NCBI RefSeq assembly: GCF_003860125.1
Contig: NZ_RQYL01000024.1
Coordinates: 1 to 47,742 of the forward strand
DNA length: 47,742 nt
Source: Fretibacterium sp. OH1220_COT-178
Lineage (GTDB): Bacteria > Synergistota > Synergistia > Synergistales > Aminobacteriaceae
Direction of reading: 5' to 3'
Position numbers and translations under genes: made by a program. Below are positions 26,821 through 35,250 of the stretch, piece by piece (position 1 is the stretch's first letter; every line of letters starts with the position of its first letter). The notes under the pieces were generated by a model. It was not told the origin of the DNA. It saw nothing but the letters and a program-made list of their open reading frames with translations, and searched no databases.

Positions 26821-27602
26821 TCTTCGACGTTCGGAAGGGAAGTTTCGGTTACGATGCGGTTCCGGTGCTGAAGGACGTCACCTTCTCCGTGAAGGGGTGC
26901 GAGATCCTGGCGGTGCTGGGGCCCAACGGCGTGGGGAAGACGACCCTGCTGCGGTGCATGATGGGGCTTCTGCGCTGGAAGAAGGGTGCCAGCTACATCG
27001 ACGGGCGCGACCTTTCCCGTCTGAGCCCGCGCGAGGTCTGGAGGCGCATCGCCTATGTCCCCCAGTCCAAGGGCACGGCGCTCTCCTATACGGCCGGGGA
27101 GATGGTCCTCATGGGACGTTCGGCGCGGATGGGGCTTTTCGCCCAGCCGTCCCGCGCGGACGAGGAGGCCGCGGAACGGGCCATGGAGCACGTGGGCGTG
27201 GCGCACCTGCGCGACAAGAGGTGCAGCTGCATGAGCGGCGGCGAGCTGCAGATGGTCCTCATCGCCCGGGCCCTGAGTGCGGAGCCGGAGATGCTGGTGT
27301 TGGACGAGCCGGAGTCGAACCTCGATTTCAAGAACCAGCTGATCGTGCTGGAGACGATCGAGCGCCTGGCGCACGAGCGGGGCATCGCGGCGGTCATCAA
27401 CACCCACTACCCGGCGCACGCGCTCAAGATTGCGGACAAGGCGCTGATCCTGCACCGGGGCGGCGACAGCCTGTACGGTCCGGCCTCGACCGTCGTGAAC
27501 GAGGAGAACATGCGGCACGCGTTCGACGTCCGCGTCAAGATTCTGGACTGTCTCTGCGACGGTCTGTGCTACAAGAGCGTCATCCCCATCGCGACGCTGT
27601 AG
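26817..27602 (+). CDS. ABC importer ATPase with C-terminal cysteine motif
   Basis: A 261-residue FepC/BtuD-type ATPase. Walker A GPNGVGKTTLL, Q-loop YVPQSKG, signature MSGGELQMVLIARAL, Walker B MLVLDEPESNLD and the H-loop NTHYP are intact. The C-terminus carries an unusual CLCDGLCYKS (three Cys in six residues), rare in this family; it may bind a metal or cluster. GTG 26817 overlaps the permease stop. The gene ends 34 bases before the second binding-protein start. Confidence 0.95.
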   Translation: MIFDVRKGSFGYDAVPVLKDVTFSVKGCEILAVLGPNGVGKTTLLRCMMGLLRWKKGASYIDGRDLSRLSPREVWRRIAYVPQSKGTALSYTAGEMVLMGRSARMGLFAQPSRADEEAAERAMEHVGVAHLRDKRCSCMSGGELQMVLIARALSAEPEMLVLDEPESNLDFKNQLIVLETIERLAHERGIAAVINTHYPAHALKIADKALILHRGGDSLYGPASTVVNEENMRHAFDVRVKILDCLCDGLCYKSVIPIATL

Positions 27603-27636
27603 GGGGATGGCGCCTCATCTCGAGGAGGTCATTAGG

Positions 27637-28785
27637 TTGCGAACACGAAATTTCGGGATGTGCTCCTTTCGTTGTTTGGGATGTCTGACATTGCTTTTGC
27701 TGCTCCTGGGGATGCCCTTCGCCTCGGACGCCTCTGCGGCGACGCCGGAGAACAGGGCTTCCGGGGCGGGGACCCGTATCGTGGTGGATCAGGTGGGGAA
27801 CGAGGTCGAGCTTCCTGCCGAGGTCAATCGCGTGGTGATCGCCTCCGCCTGGCCTCTCGCCTCGGTCTTCTGCCTTTTCGAGGGGAACGTCGACAAGCTG
27901 GTGGGCTTGGACCCCGCGATCATCAGCGCCGCGGAGAATTCGCTTTTGGTGAAGGTCGCTCCCAAGATCGTCCATGTTCCGAGCGGGTTCAGCAAAAATG
28001 GGGTCCTCAATGTCGAGGAGCTGCTGAAGTTGAAGCCGGACGTCGTGCTTTACGCCTCCGCCGTGCCGGGGGATTACGAGGCCTGCAAAAGGGCCGGGAT
28101 ACCCGCCGTGGGATTCAGGCTCGACGTCAAGGGCTTCAATGCGGTCGAGACCATCAACAGCTGGATGGAGCTGTTGGGCCGAGTGATGAATACGGCTATC
28201 GAGGCCGAGGATTTTGTCGCCTACGGAAGGGACATGCAGCATAAAGTGGCGGAGCGCCTCAAAGATGTTCCCCAGAGCGGGAGACCGCGCTGCATGTTCA
28301 TCCACGGCTACGAGGCCTCGGCGGTTCGGGTTCCCGGGGCTTCGTCCTGGGCGGACTACTGGATCGGCGCTTCGGGGGGCGTCAACGTCGCCTCCGAGGC
28401 GGGCAAGGGGACCAAAAGCGTCAACATGGAGCAGATCTATGCGTGGAATCCGGAGAAAATATTCATCACCAATTTCCTTCCGCTGTTGCCGGACGACCTC
28501 TACGGGAACAGGATAACCGGGCACGACTGGACCCCCGTCGAGGCCGTCAAGCGGGCTGCCGTGCGCAAGCTGCCTCTGGGCATGTATCGCTGGTACGTCA
28601 CCTGCTCCGATTCCGCCCTGATGCTGCTGTGGATGGCGAAGGAGAACCACCCGGAGCTTTTCGCGGACATCGATATGAACCGGACGGTAAAGGATTTTTA
28701 CCGGAAGTTTTACGGGCTTGCGCTGAGCGACGGGGAGGTCGCCTCCATCTTTGAGGCCAAGCGTGAGGCCGCGGCGGGGATTTAG
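27637..28785 (+). CDS. Periplasmic binding protein of the operon's ABC importer (second copy)
   Basis: A 382-residue BtuF/FepB-type protein, paralogous to the one at 24677: shared features include [27 protein letters not shown] and [11 protein letters not shown] 27637 is chosen because GAGGAGG sits eight bases upstream; ATG 27607 and 27658 are alternatives. A signal peptide follows (ends SDASA) without a lipobox. Having two binding proteins for one permease suggests two related ligands, or substrate and product of the reductase. It is the last gene of the seven-gene unit; the next sizeable gap holds a GC-rich hairpin. Confidence 0.9.
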   Translation: MRTRNFGMCSFRCLGCLTLLLLLLGMPFASDASAATPENRASGAGTRIVVDQVGNEVELPAEVNRVVIASAWPLASVFCLFEGNVDKLVGLDPAIISAAENSLLVKVAPKIVHVPSGFSKNGVLNVEELLKLKPDVVLYASAVPGDYEACKRAGIPAVGFRLDVKGFNAVETINSWMELLGRVMNTAIEAEDFVAYGRDMQHKVAERLKDVPQSGRPRCMFIHGYEASAVRVPGASSWADYWIGASGGVNVASEAGKGTKSVNMEQIYAWNPEKIFITNFLPLLPDDLYGNRITGHDWTPVEAVKRAAVRKLPLGMYRWYVTCSDSALMLLWMAKENHPELFADIDMNRTVKDFYRKFYGLALSDGEVASIFEAKREAAAGI

Positions 28786-28834
28786 GGGTCGCACATGCCC
28801 GCCGCGGGCGACGTGGGAGCATGAGAGGCTTTTG

Positions 28835-28861
28835 GGCGCCCGGGCGGAAATCCCGGGCGCC
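28835..28861 (+). terminator. GC-rich hairpin after the nitrogenase-like operon
   Basis: GGCGCCCGGG (28835-28844) and CCCGGGCGCC (28852-28861) form a perfect 10-bp stem with a 7-base loop, 50 bases past the last stop codon. It lacks a T tract, so it is a possible but weak terminator. Confidence 0.5.
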
Positions 28862-28919
28862 GTGTTATCATGACGGTACCGGCGGCCCTGCCGCGGTCAT
28901 CTGTCGAGAGGGGATATTC

Positions 28920-29489
28920 ATGGTGAGAGAGTTTATGGAAATAACGTTCGTGCTTTTCCTGGTGTTGTCCTGTTTGCTTCTGCTGTCGCCGGGGACGGCC
29001 CGGGCCGAGGAACGCCCCGTCGCGGTGGTCCAGACCAACATGGGGACCTTCAGGGTCGAGCTGTTCAGCGATCTTGCGCCCAAGACGGCGCAGAACTTCA
29101 TTGACCTGGCGAAAAAGGGCTTCTACGACGGCGTGATCTTCCACCGGGTCATCGACGGCTTCATGATCCAGGGCGGGGACCCCAAGGGGACGGGGACGGG
29201 CGGACCCGGCTACACGATTCCCGACGAGTTCGGCCCCGGCCTCAAGCACGACAAGCCGGGGATCCTGTCCATGGCCAATGCCGGTCCCGATACGGGCGGC
29301 TCCCAGTTCTTCGTCACCCTGGTCCCCACCCCCTGGCTGGACGGGAAACACGCCATCTTCGGCCAGGTCGTCTCGGGCATGGACGTGGTCGAGGCCATCG
29401 GCAAGGTCGAGACGGGGCGTCAGGATCGTCCGGTCAAGGATGTGGTGATGACGAGCGTCACGGTCGAGGGCCAGGGAAAGGCCGAGTGA
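28920..29489 (+). CDS. Exported cyclophilin-type peptidyl-prolyl isomerase
   Basis: A 189-residue protein: a hydrophobic signal peptide (about 1-30, ends ARAEE) and one cyclophilin domain. [19 protein letters not shown] and GSQFFVTL contain the catalytic Arg and the Phe/Gln of the active site. It speeds prolyl isomerisation of exported proteins. ATG 28920 is preceded by GAGAGGGGAT; the open frame extends upstream to 28821 but without a good start. It appears to be independent of the upstream operon. Confidence 0.95.
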   Translation: MVREFMEITFVLFLVLSCLLLLSPGTARAEERPVAVVQTNMGTFRVELFSDLAPKTAQNFIDLAKKGFYDGVIFHRVIDGFMIQGGDPKGTGTGGPGYTIPDEFGPGLKHDKPGILSMANAGPDTGGSQFFVTLVPTPWLDGKHAIFGQVVSGMDVVEAIGKVETGRQDRPVKDVVMTSVTVEGQGKAE

Positions 29490-29502
29490 GGCCCCAGTTC
29501 CT

Positions 29503-29528
29503 ATTCTGAGTTCGAATTCTGAGTTCGA
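29503..29528. repeat. Two tandem copies of a 13-bp unit
   Basis: ATTCTGAGTTCGA occurs exactly twice in a row (29503-29515 and 29516-29528), just upstream of the dehydrogenase ribosome binding site. It could be a slippage product or a double binding site. Confidence 0.9.
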
Positions 29529-29542
29529 AGGGAGTGGCGACG

Positions 29543-30508
29543 ATGGAGCGAAGGGGTAGCGTCTACGTCACACGGCTGCTGCCGGCCCCGATCATGGAGA
29601 GGCTGAGGGAGATCTGCGACTATGAGGTCAACGCGGAGCCGCGTCCGGCGACCCGGGAGGAGCTGCTCCGGGGGGTCCGGGGGCGGGACGCCGTGCTGTG
29701 CCTCCTGAACGATCGGATCGACGCGGAGGTCTACGACGCGGCGGGGCCGCAGTGCCGCCTGTTCGCCAATTACGGGGTGGGCTACAACAACATCGACGTC
29801 CCGGAGGCGCACAGACGGGGCGTGTGGATCACAAACACGCCGGACGTCCTGAACGACGCCACGGCGGATATCGCGTGGGCGCTGCTCTTCGCGACGGCCC
29901 GGCGCGTGGCGGAGGGCGACCGGCTGATGCGCTCGGAAACCTTCAGCTGGCAGCCCGAGTTCATGTTGGGCATGGACATTACGGGACGGACCCTGGGGGT
30001 GATCGGGGCGGGGCGCATCGGCCGGAACTTCGCGCGCAAGAGCCGCGGGTTCGACATGAAGGTCCTCTACGCGGGCCGGCGTCCCTCCCCCGAGTTCGAG
30101 GCGGAGACGGGCGGTCGATTCGTCCCCATGGACGAGCTCCTGAGGGAGTCGGATTTCGTCTCCCTGCACGTGCCCCTGACGCCCGAGACGCGCCACCTGA
30201 TCGGCGAGCGGGAACTGGGGCTCATGAAGCGGACCGCCATCCTCATCAACACGTCGCGCGGCCCCGTGGTCGACGAGGGGGCGCTGGTGCGCGCCCTGGA
30301 GTCCCGTACGATCTGGGGCGCCGGGCTCGACGTCTTCGAGAACGAGCCGGACACGGCGCCCGGCCTGAGCGCGCTGGACAACGTGGTGATGACGCCTCAC
30401 GTCGGCAGCGCCACCGTGGAGACCCGCGTCAACATGGGGCTTGTCGCGGTGGCGAACATCGCCGCGGCGCTCGAGGGCAGGGAGCCGCCGAACCTGGTGA
30501 GGGCCTGA
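29543..30508 (+). CDS. D-2-hydroxyacid dehydrogenase
   Basis: A 321-residue NAD(P)-dependent enzyme. The coenzyme domain has GVIGAGRIGRNFARKSRGF; LINTSRGPVVDEGAL and GLDVFENEP are family signatures. Catalytic residues are visible: Arg in NTSRG (about 235), Glu in the DVFENEP segment, and His in TPHVGS. The active-site N-terminal motif NYGVGYNNID is typical of glyoxylate/hydroxypyruvate reductases. ATG 29543 has AAGGGAG about eight bases upstream; GTG 29534 is less likely. It is closed by a terminator at 30526. Confidence 0.93.
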   Translation: MERRGSVYVTRLLPAPIMERLREICDYEVNAEPRPATREELLRGVRGRDAVLCLLNDRIDAEVYDAAGPQCRLFANYGVGYNNIDVPEAHRRGVWITNTPDVLNDATADIAWALLFATARRVAEGDRLMRSETFSWQPEFMLGMDITGRTLGVIGAGRIGRNFARKSRGFDMKVLYAGRRPSPEFEAETGGRFVPMDELLRESDFVSLHVPLTPETRHLIGERELGLMKRTAILINTSRGPVVDEGALVRALESRTIWGAGLDVFENEPDTAPGLSALDNVVMTPHVGSATVETRVNMGLVAVANIAAALEGREPPNLVRA

Positions 30509-30525
30509 ACGACACGAAACAACTG

Positions 30526-30564
30526 CGATCGGACCGTCCATTCACGGGCGGTCCGATCGGTTTT
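30526..30564 (+). terminator. Terminator after the hydroxyacid dehydrogenase
   Basis: CGATCGGACCG (30526-30536) pairs perfectly with CGGTCCGATCG (30549-30559), followed by GTTTT. It reaches the stop codon of the convergent hydrolase gene. Confidence 0.85.
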
Positions 30565-31375
30565 ACAGGCGTTCTGCCATCCAGGAGGCGATGCGGGAGA
30601 CCACGGCGTCGCGTGCCGCGTCGTGAAGGATGTCGTGGTAGCAGTTCGGCAGAATCTCGATCGTTTTGTCGGCCGAGGACGAGCGGTCGTGGAGGATGCG
30701 CGAGGACTCCACCGGGACGAGCCGATCGTCGCCGCCGTGGAGGACGAGGCAGGGCAGACGATGAAGGGGCAGGGTATCCTCCAGGCTGTCCACGCCCCGG
30801 ATGAAGACTTCGTGGAGCAGTCTGTTGGTGAAGGCGTGAAGGACCCACGGGTCCCGGTCGTATTCGTCCGCCACTCCGGGGTCGCGGCTCAGCAGGGCCG
30901 ATCCGACGGAGGGCGACGTGCGCAGTGCGATCCTGTCGATGTGGGGGCGGCGAAAATTGCGGTACAGCGGGAGCTCGCAGGCGCAGGCGCCCAGAAAGAT
31001 CTGCCCCCTCAGGAGCTCCGGGCGACGGATGCCCAGAAGGAGGGAGATCAGCCCCCCCATGCTGTAGCCGCAGGTGAACACGGGACCCGGAGAATCCCTT
31101 CCTGCGGCCTCCACGACGAACTCCGCGTCCTTCACGAGAATCGCGTAGTCGCTCACGTAGGCGCGCGCTCCTCCGGATCTTCCGTGCCCCCGATGATCGT
31201 AGCGGACGACGCACCACCCGGCCTCGCTCAGATGACGCGCGGGCTCGTCGAACCTTCGGCTGTGGCCTCCCAGCCCGTGGAGCAGGATGACGGTCCCGCG
31301 GGGCGAGGACGGAACGTCGGCGCACCGGTACAGTTCCACTCCGTCGAAGGAGCGGACGATCTCCTCCTGAAACAT
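30563..31375 (-). CDS. Alpha/beta hydrolase (monoacylglycerol-lipase-like)
   Basis: A 270-residue serine hydrolase. The oxyanion region is LLHGLGGHSRRF, the nucleophile elbow GYSMGG, the acid in HGGDDRLVP and the His in NCYHDILHD, so the catalytic triad is complete. The cap region is short. This pattern matches lysophospholipase/monoacylglycerol lipase-type enzymes (YvaK/PldB-like) of the cytoplasm, with no signal peptide. ATG 31375 has GAGGAG upstream; an ATG frame start at 31438 lacks support. It is a single gene, convergent with the dehydrogenase. Confidence 0.9.
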   Translation of the reverse strand: MFQEEIVRSFDGVELYRCADVPSSPRGTVILLHGLGGHSRRFDEPARHLSEAGWCVVRYDHRGHGRSGGARAYVSDYAILVKDAEFVVEAAGRDSPGPVFTCGYSMGGLISLLLGIRRPELLRGQIFLGACACELPLYRNFRRPHIDRIALRTSPSVGSALLSRDPGVADEYDRDPWVLHAFTNRLLHEVFIRGVDSLEDTLPLHRLPCLVLHGGDDRLVPVESSRILHDRSSSADKTIEILPNCYHDILHDAARDAVVSRIASWMAERL

Positions 31376-31578
31376 GCTCTCGTCTCCTCGTTCGTATGCG
31401 CTGAAGGGGGACGGAAATGCCCCCGGTTTTCCCTCCAAATTATAGCGTTACGGTGTGAGATAAAAGTCGGGGCTGTGATTTTTGTCCATGCCGGATGCGG
31501 GGACGATGTCGATCGACCCATGTAATGGCCCGCTTTGTGTTAAAAGGACCCGGATCCTGAAAGTTTGAATTTACCCCC

Positions 31579-31606
31579 TTGACATTATGCAAGTCCTCTG
31601 TATAAT
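31579..31606 (+). promoter_or_regulatory. Consensus sigma-70-type promoter
   Basis: TTGACA (31579-31584), a 16-base spacer and TATAAT (31601-31606) are both perfect consensus hexamers, the strongest promoter in the window. The start point should be near 31613. No coding start with a ribosome binding site follows, but a terminator does. The gap 31376-31578 before it shows nothing else. Confidence 0.92.
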
Positions 31607-31612
31607 GTTTGG

Positions 31613-31774
31613 TGTCACGAACAAATGACGAACGCCGAAAGCTCCTTGAGCCCTCTCCTGGAAATACCGGTTCTGAGGATGTCGAGTAGGCACACCCCCT
31701 CGTTCTTGTTCGGTCGTTTTGGAACCCCCCCTCAAAAAGAAGGAGGCCGGCGATTGCGTCGGCCTCTTTCTTTG
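31613..31774 (+). ncRNA. Candidate small RNA of about 160 nt
   Basis: Transcription from the consensus promoter would give an RNA ending at the hairpin-plus-T terminator. CGAACAA (31618-31624) can pair with TTGTTCG (31706-31712), closing a long domain, with small inner hairpins (GCTC-CTT-GAGC near 31641, CTGG...CCGG near 31668). An open frame of 67 codons from ATG 31625 has no ribosome binding site and runs through the terminator, so it is not likely translated. I compared it by eye with 6S RNA, SRP RNA, tmRNA and common riboswitches and could not match it. Confidence 0.6.
31734..31774 (+). terminator. Terminator of the candidate small RNA
   Basis: GAGGCCG (31743-31749) pairs with CGGCCTC (31760-31766), extended with a bulge by A-rich and T-rich flanks (AAAGAA with TTTCTTT). 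The flanks would allow it to work on both strands. Confidence 0.85.
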
Positions 31775-31939
31775 TTTGAAGAGTCGATATGGCGCGGTCG
31801 CCCTCCTTTTCCGCTGGGGAGGGTATAATGTTTTGAAGAGCCTGTTTTTTGTCGCTAACGTGTCCTGCTTCGCATGGGCGCCGCCGCGTCCGCGGAGGGG
31901 CTCCCCATTCCGCGTATGCAGGGAAAAGGAGGTGACGTC

Positions 31940-33310
31940 ATGTCCTGGATCTGGGCGGCTTTGATGCCGCATCCGCCGGTCCTCGTCCCCGAAGTGGGCC
32001 GGGGAAGGGAGAGGGAGGCGGGGAGGACCCTGGAGGGGCTGGAGCGGCTGACGGCGTCTCTCGGGGACAAGAGGCCCGATCTGCTGCTTCTCCTCTCCCC
32101 CCATCAGCCCTACGCTCCCGGGGCGCTCTTTCTCAACACCGCCGAACGGCCGCGGGGGACGCTGGCGCCCTTCGGAGCCCCCTCCGTCGTCCTCGAGCCG
32201 GTCGCGTCCCCGGAGCGCCGCAAGGCCCTTGCGGTGCAGCTCGCCGGGGCCGGAACGCCGGTCCGGGAGGGGAGCCGTCCCGATCTGACGGCGGACCAAG
32301 GCTCCCTCGTGCCGCTGTATTTTCTGCGGCAGGCCTGGGGGACGCTGCCGCCGGTCGTCCTGGCCTCTCCCATCGGTCTGACGCCTCGGCAGGCGTTGAG
32401 CATGGGGGAACACCTGGCGGGCTTCGACGACGGCCTGCGGTGGGGGCTTGTCGCCAGCGGGGACTTGTCGCATCGGTTGATCCCGGGCGCCCCGGCGGGC
32501 TACAGCTCCGCGGGGCGAGTATTCGACGGCGCGGTCCTCGAGGCCCTGAAGTCCGGCGACGCCGGGCCCCTGATCGCGTTGTCCCCCGAGACGCTTGACG
32601 CGGCGGGGGAGTGCGGCCTGCGGTCCGTCCTGGCGATGCTGGGGCTCTGTCGGGCGCTCTCCGGGTCGCCCCGTGTGCTCTCCTACGAGGGCCCGTTCGG
32701 GGTGGGGTACTGCAACGCCCTTTGGGAGGCGCCCGGAGGGGCTCCGGTGGAGGGGAGGCCCGGGGCGCACCCCTGTGCGCGGCTGGCGCGGGAGACCGTC
32801 GCCCGGCTGCTTGGCGGTCGTCCTCTGCCCCGATCGGGATCGGAGGTCGCTTCATCGGAACTCTGGGCGGAGCGCCGCGCCTGCTTCGTCTCCATCAAGA
32901 GCCGGTCCGGGGCTCTCAGAGGCTGCATCGGCACCCTGGCCCCCGCGGAGCGGAGCCTGGACCGGGAGATCATTGCCAACGCCGTCTCCGCCTCGACCCG
33001 CGATCCCCGCTTTCCGCCCATGACGGCCGGGGAGCTGGCGGACGCCGTGTTCTCGGTGGACGTGCTCGCCGACCCGGAGCCGGTGGCGGGCCTCGAGGCG
33101 CTCGACCCCAAGGTCTGGGGCGTCATCGTCTCGAAGGGCGGCCGGCGCGGGGTGCTGCTGCCGGACCTGGAGGGGGTCGATACGGTCGAGGCGCAGCTCT
33201 CCATCGCGATGCGGAAGGCGGGGATCGCCGACCCCGAGGGGATGGCCGTCGAGCGGTTCCGGGTGGACCGCTACGGGGAGGACGGCCGGCCCGGGGGCGA
33301 CGGCTCGTAA
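31940..33310 (+). CDS. Fused LigB/Memo-like and AMMECR1 domain protein (AmmeMemoRadiSam-type)
   Basis: A 456-residue protein. The N-terminal half (1-265) is a class III extradiol-dioxygenase/Memo-like domain: MPHPPVLVPE, LLLSPHQPY, VASGDLSHRL carry the histidines typical of the metal site. The C-terminal half (about 280-450) is AMMECR1: KSRSGALRGCIGTLAP and STRDPRFPPMT. The two parts correspond to proteins B and A of the AmmeMemoRadiSam system, whose reaction is not known to me; the radical SAM partner is not in the window. ATG 31940 is preceded by AAGGAGGTG. A short gap separates it from ggt. Confidence 0.92.
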   Translation: MSWIWAALMPHPPVLVPEVGRGREREAGRTLEGLERLTASLGDKRPDLLLLLSPHQPYAPGALFLNTAERPRGTLAPFGAPSVVLEPVASPERRKALAVQLAGAGTPVREGSRPDLTADQGSLVPLYFLRQAWGTLPPVVLASPIGLTPRQALSMGEHLAGFDDGLRWGLVASGDLSHRLIPGAPAGYSSAGRVFDGAVLEALKSGDAGPLIALSPETLDAAGECGLRSVLAMLGLCRALSGSPRVLSYEGPFGVGYCNALWEAPGGAPVEGRPGAHPCARLARETVARLLGGRPLPRSGSEVASSELWAERRACFVSIKSRSGALRGCIGTLAPAERSLDREIIANAVSASTRDPRFPPMTAGELADAVFSVDVLADPEPVAGLEALDPKVWGVIVSKGGRRGVLLPDLEGVDTVEAQLSIAMRKAGIADPEGMAVERFRVDRYGEDGRPGGDGS

Positions 33311-33387
33311 CGTCCCCGCATCGCGTTGCCCGAAGTCGGGCGTAGAGAGGAGTCGTACCTATCCATTGCATCGAGGAGGAACGGGAG

Positions 33388-35166
33388 ATGTGGAATCGCA
33401 GGTGGAGGAGAACGTGGTGTCTTGGTGTTGCGATGACGCTCCTTTCCGTGGTCTCGGCCTGCGCCGTGACCACCGAGCAGGTGCTGAGCTCGGACAAGGG
33501 AATGGTGGCCGCGGCGCATCCCCTGGCCGCGGCGGCGGGGGCCGAGATTCTGGAGATGGGCGGCAACGCCATCGATGCGGCCGTCGCCACCAGCCTGGCC
33601 CTGGGGGTCGTGGAACCCTATGCCTCCGGTCTTTTCGGGGAGGGCTACATGGTCGTCCGCATGGCCGACGGTCGTACGTATTCCATCGATTTTCGCAGCA
33701 AGGCCCCGGAGATGGCCACGTACGAACGCCTGAGGAGCGAGGATCTCACGATCAAGCAGATCAGCAGGATGCCGCAGGGCGCCTGTGTTCCGGGGGTGGT
33801 GGCGGCCATCGAGGAGGTCCTTTCCAGGGGCGCGACCAAGCCTCTGGCGGAGCTGGCCGCTCCCGCGATCCGCTATGCCGAGGAAGGCTTCGAGGTGAAC
33901 AGGACCTTCGCTCAGATCTGCAAGGACAACTTTACGCTCCTCTCCGGCAACGCCCCGGATTTTCTCAACGACGGGTTGGCGTGGGAGCCGGGGGAGACGT
34001 TCAGGAACCCCAAACTGGCCGCCACGTTGAGGACGCTCGTCGACAAGGGGCTTCGTGAATTTTACGAGGGCTCCATCGCCGACGACGTCGATGCGTTCAT
34101 GGTCGAAAAAGGCGGATGGATGCGCAAAAGCGATCTCTGGGATTACAAGGTCATCGAGCGTGAGCCGTTTCGAGGTTCCTACAGGGGGTACGACATCGTC
34201 GTTGCGGGGCTTCCGGTCGGCGGGCCCCGCCTTCTGGAGAACCTGAACATCTTCGAGAACTTCAATTTCGCCAACATGGGCTGGGACGACCCCCTTCGAC
34301 TGCACATCATGCAGGAGGCGTTTCTCCTGACGCAGCAGGATCTGCGCGCCTACATCGGGGATCCCGCCTTCAACCGGACGTCGGCAAAGGGCATGGCGGC
34401 CAAGGATTACGCCAAGCTGCGGCTGATGAAGATCAAGCTCGAGGGGGCGACGACCGCGGACGAGTGGAAGGACGGAAAATCCAAGCCCGGCGACGCTCCC
34501 GCCTTCGAGGAGGGGGGGGAGTTCCGGAGGTATTTCGCGCTTCCTAAGGCCGCCGCCCTGGAGGTATGGGATGCCGAGGAGCGCGAATCGGCTTCGACGA
34601 CGCATTTTTCGGTCATCGACCGTTGGGGAAACGCTGTAGCCTGGACCCAGACGATCTCCGGCTTTTTCGGGACCGGATGCTGGGTCGACGGCTTTTTCCT
34701 GAACAACGAGATGGGGAACTTCTGGAACGAGCCCGGCGGCGGCGTGAGCGATCTGGCCCCCGGCAAGCGCGTTCGGACGACGATCGCTCCCATGGTCGTC
34801 GAGAGGAACGGCAAGCTCCGCTGGGTTCTCGGTACCCCCGGCGGGGGACGGATCGTCCCCACCCTGACCCAGATGCTCGTCGACATGATCGACTTCAGGA
34901 TGACGCTGGAGCAGACCATCAAGGCCCCGAAGATCATGAGCAGCTTCGTCGAAAAAGACGGCGTGTCCCTGATGGAGATGGAGAGCGGCTACGACCCCGC
35001 AACGATGCAGGCGCTGGAGAATGGTTTCGGCCACAAGGTCGATGTGAAGCCCTTCCCCCACCTGTACTTCGGCGGTCCCAACGCCATCGAGGTGGGGCTT
35101 GACGGCCTTCTGACCGGTGTGGGCTCCGTACGCCGCGGCGGGGCCGCGTCCGCTCCGGAGAAGTAG
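33388..35166 (+). CDS. ggt: Gamma-glutamyltransferase, exported
   Basis: A 592-residue precursor of normal length. The signal region (1-25) ends LLSVVSACAV, whose VSAC could be a lipobox, so it may be a lipoprotein. The autoprocessing site is the Thr of the ASTTHFSVID motif (about residue 404), giving large and small subunits. PYASGLFGEGYMVV replaces the usual SGIGGGGF oxyanion loop, and GTPGGGRI is the downstream glycine motif. It cleaves gamma-glutamyl bonds of glutathione or poly-gamma-glutamyl peptides and supplies Glu and Cys-Gly. ATG 33388 has GAGGAA upstream. The two following hydrolases may be co-transcribed. Confidence 0.93.
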   Translation: MWNRRWRRTWCLGVAMTLLSVVSACAVTTEQVLSSDKGMVAAAHPLAAAAGAEILEMGGNAIDAAVATSLALGVVEPYASGLFGEGYMVVRMADGRTYSIDFRSKAPEMATYERLRSEDLTIKQISRMPQGACVPGVVAAIEEVLSRGATKPLAELAAPAIRYAEEGFEVNRTFAQICKDNFTLLSGNAPDFLNDGLAWEPGETFRNPKLAATLRTLVDKGLREFYEGSIADDVDAFMVEKGGWMRKSDLWDYKVIEREPFRGSYRGYDIVVAGLPVGGPRLLENLNIFENFNFANMGWDDPLRLHIMQEAFLLTQQDLRAYIGDPAFNRTSAKGMAAKDYAKLRLMKIKLEGATTADEWKDGKSKPGDAPAFEEGGEFRRYFALPKAAALEVWDAEERESASTTHFSVIDRWGNAVAWTQTISGFFGTGCWVDGFFLNNEMGNFWNEPGGGVSDLAPGKRVRTTIAPMVVERNGKLRWVLGTPGGGRIVPTLTQMLVDMIDFRMTLEQTIKAPKIMSSFVEKDGVSLMEMESGYDPATMQALENGFGHKVDVKPFPHLYFGGPNAIEVGLDGLLTGVGSVRRGGAASAPEK

Positions 35167-35250
35167 GGCCGGAACCGTGCCGCGTGAGGGGCGGGGAAGG
35201 GGCCTCCCCACTTCCCGGACCCGTTTTCCGAGATGAATGGAGGTACTTGC

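Noticed and set aside
31625-31828. 67-codon open frame inside the candidate small RNA
   Set aside because: No ribosome binding site, and the frame runs through the terminator hairpin.
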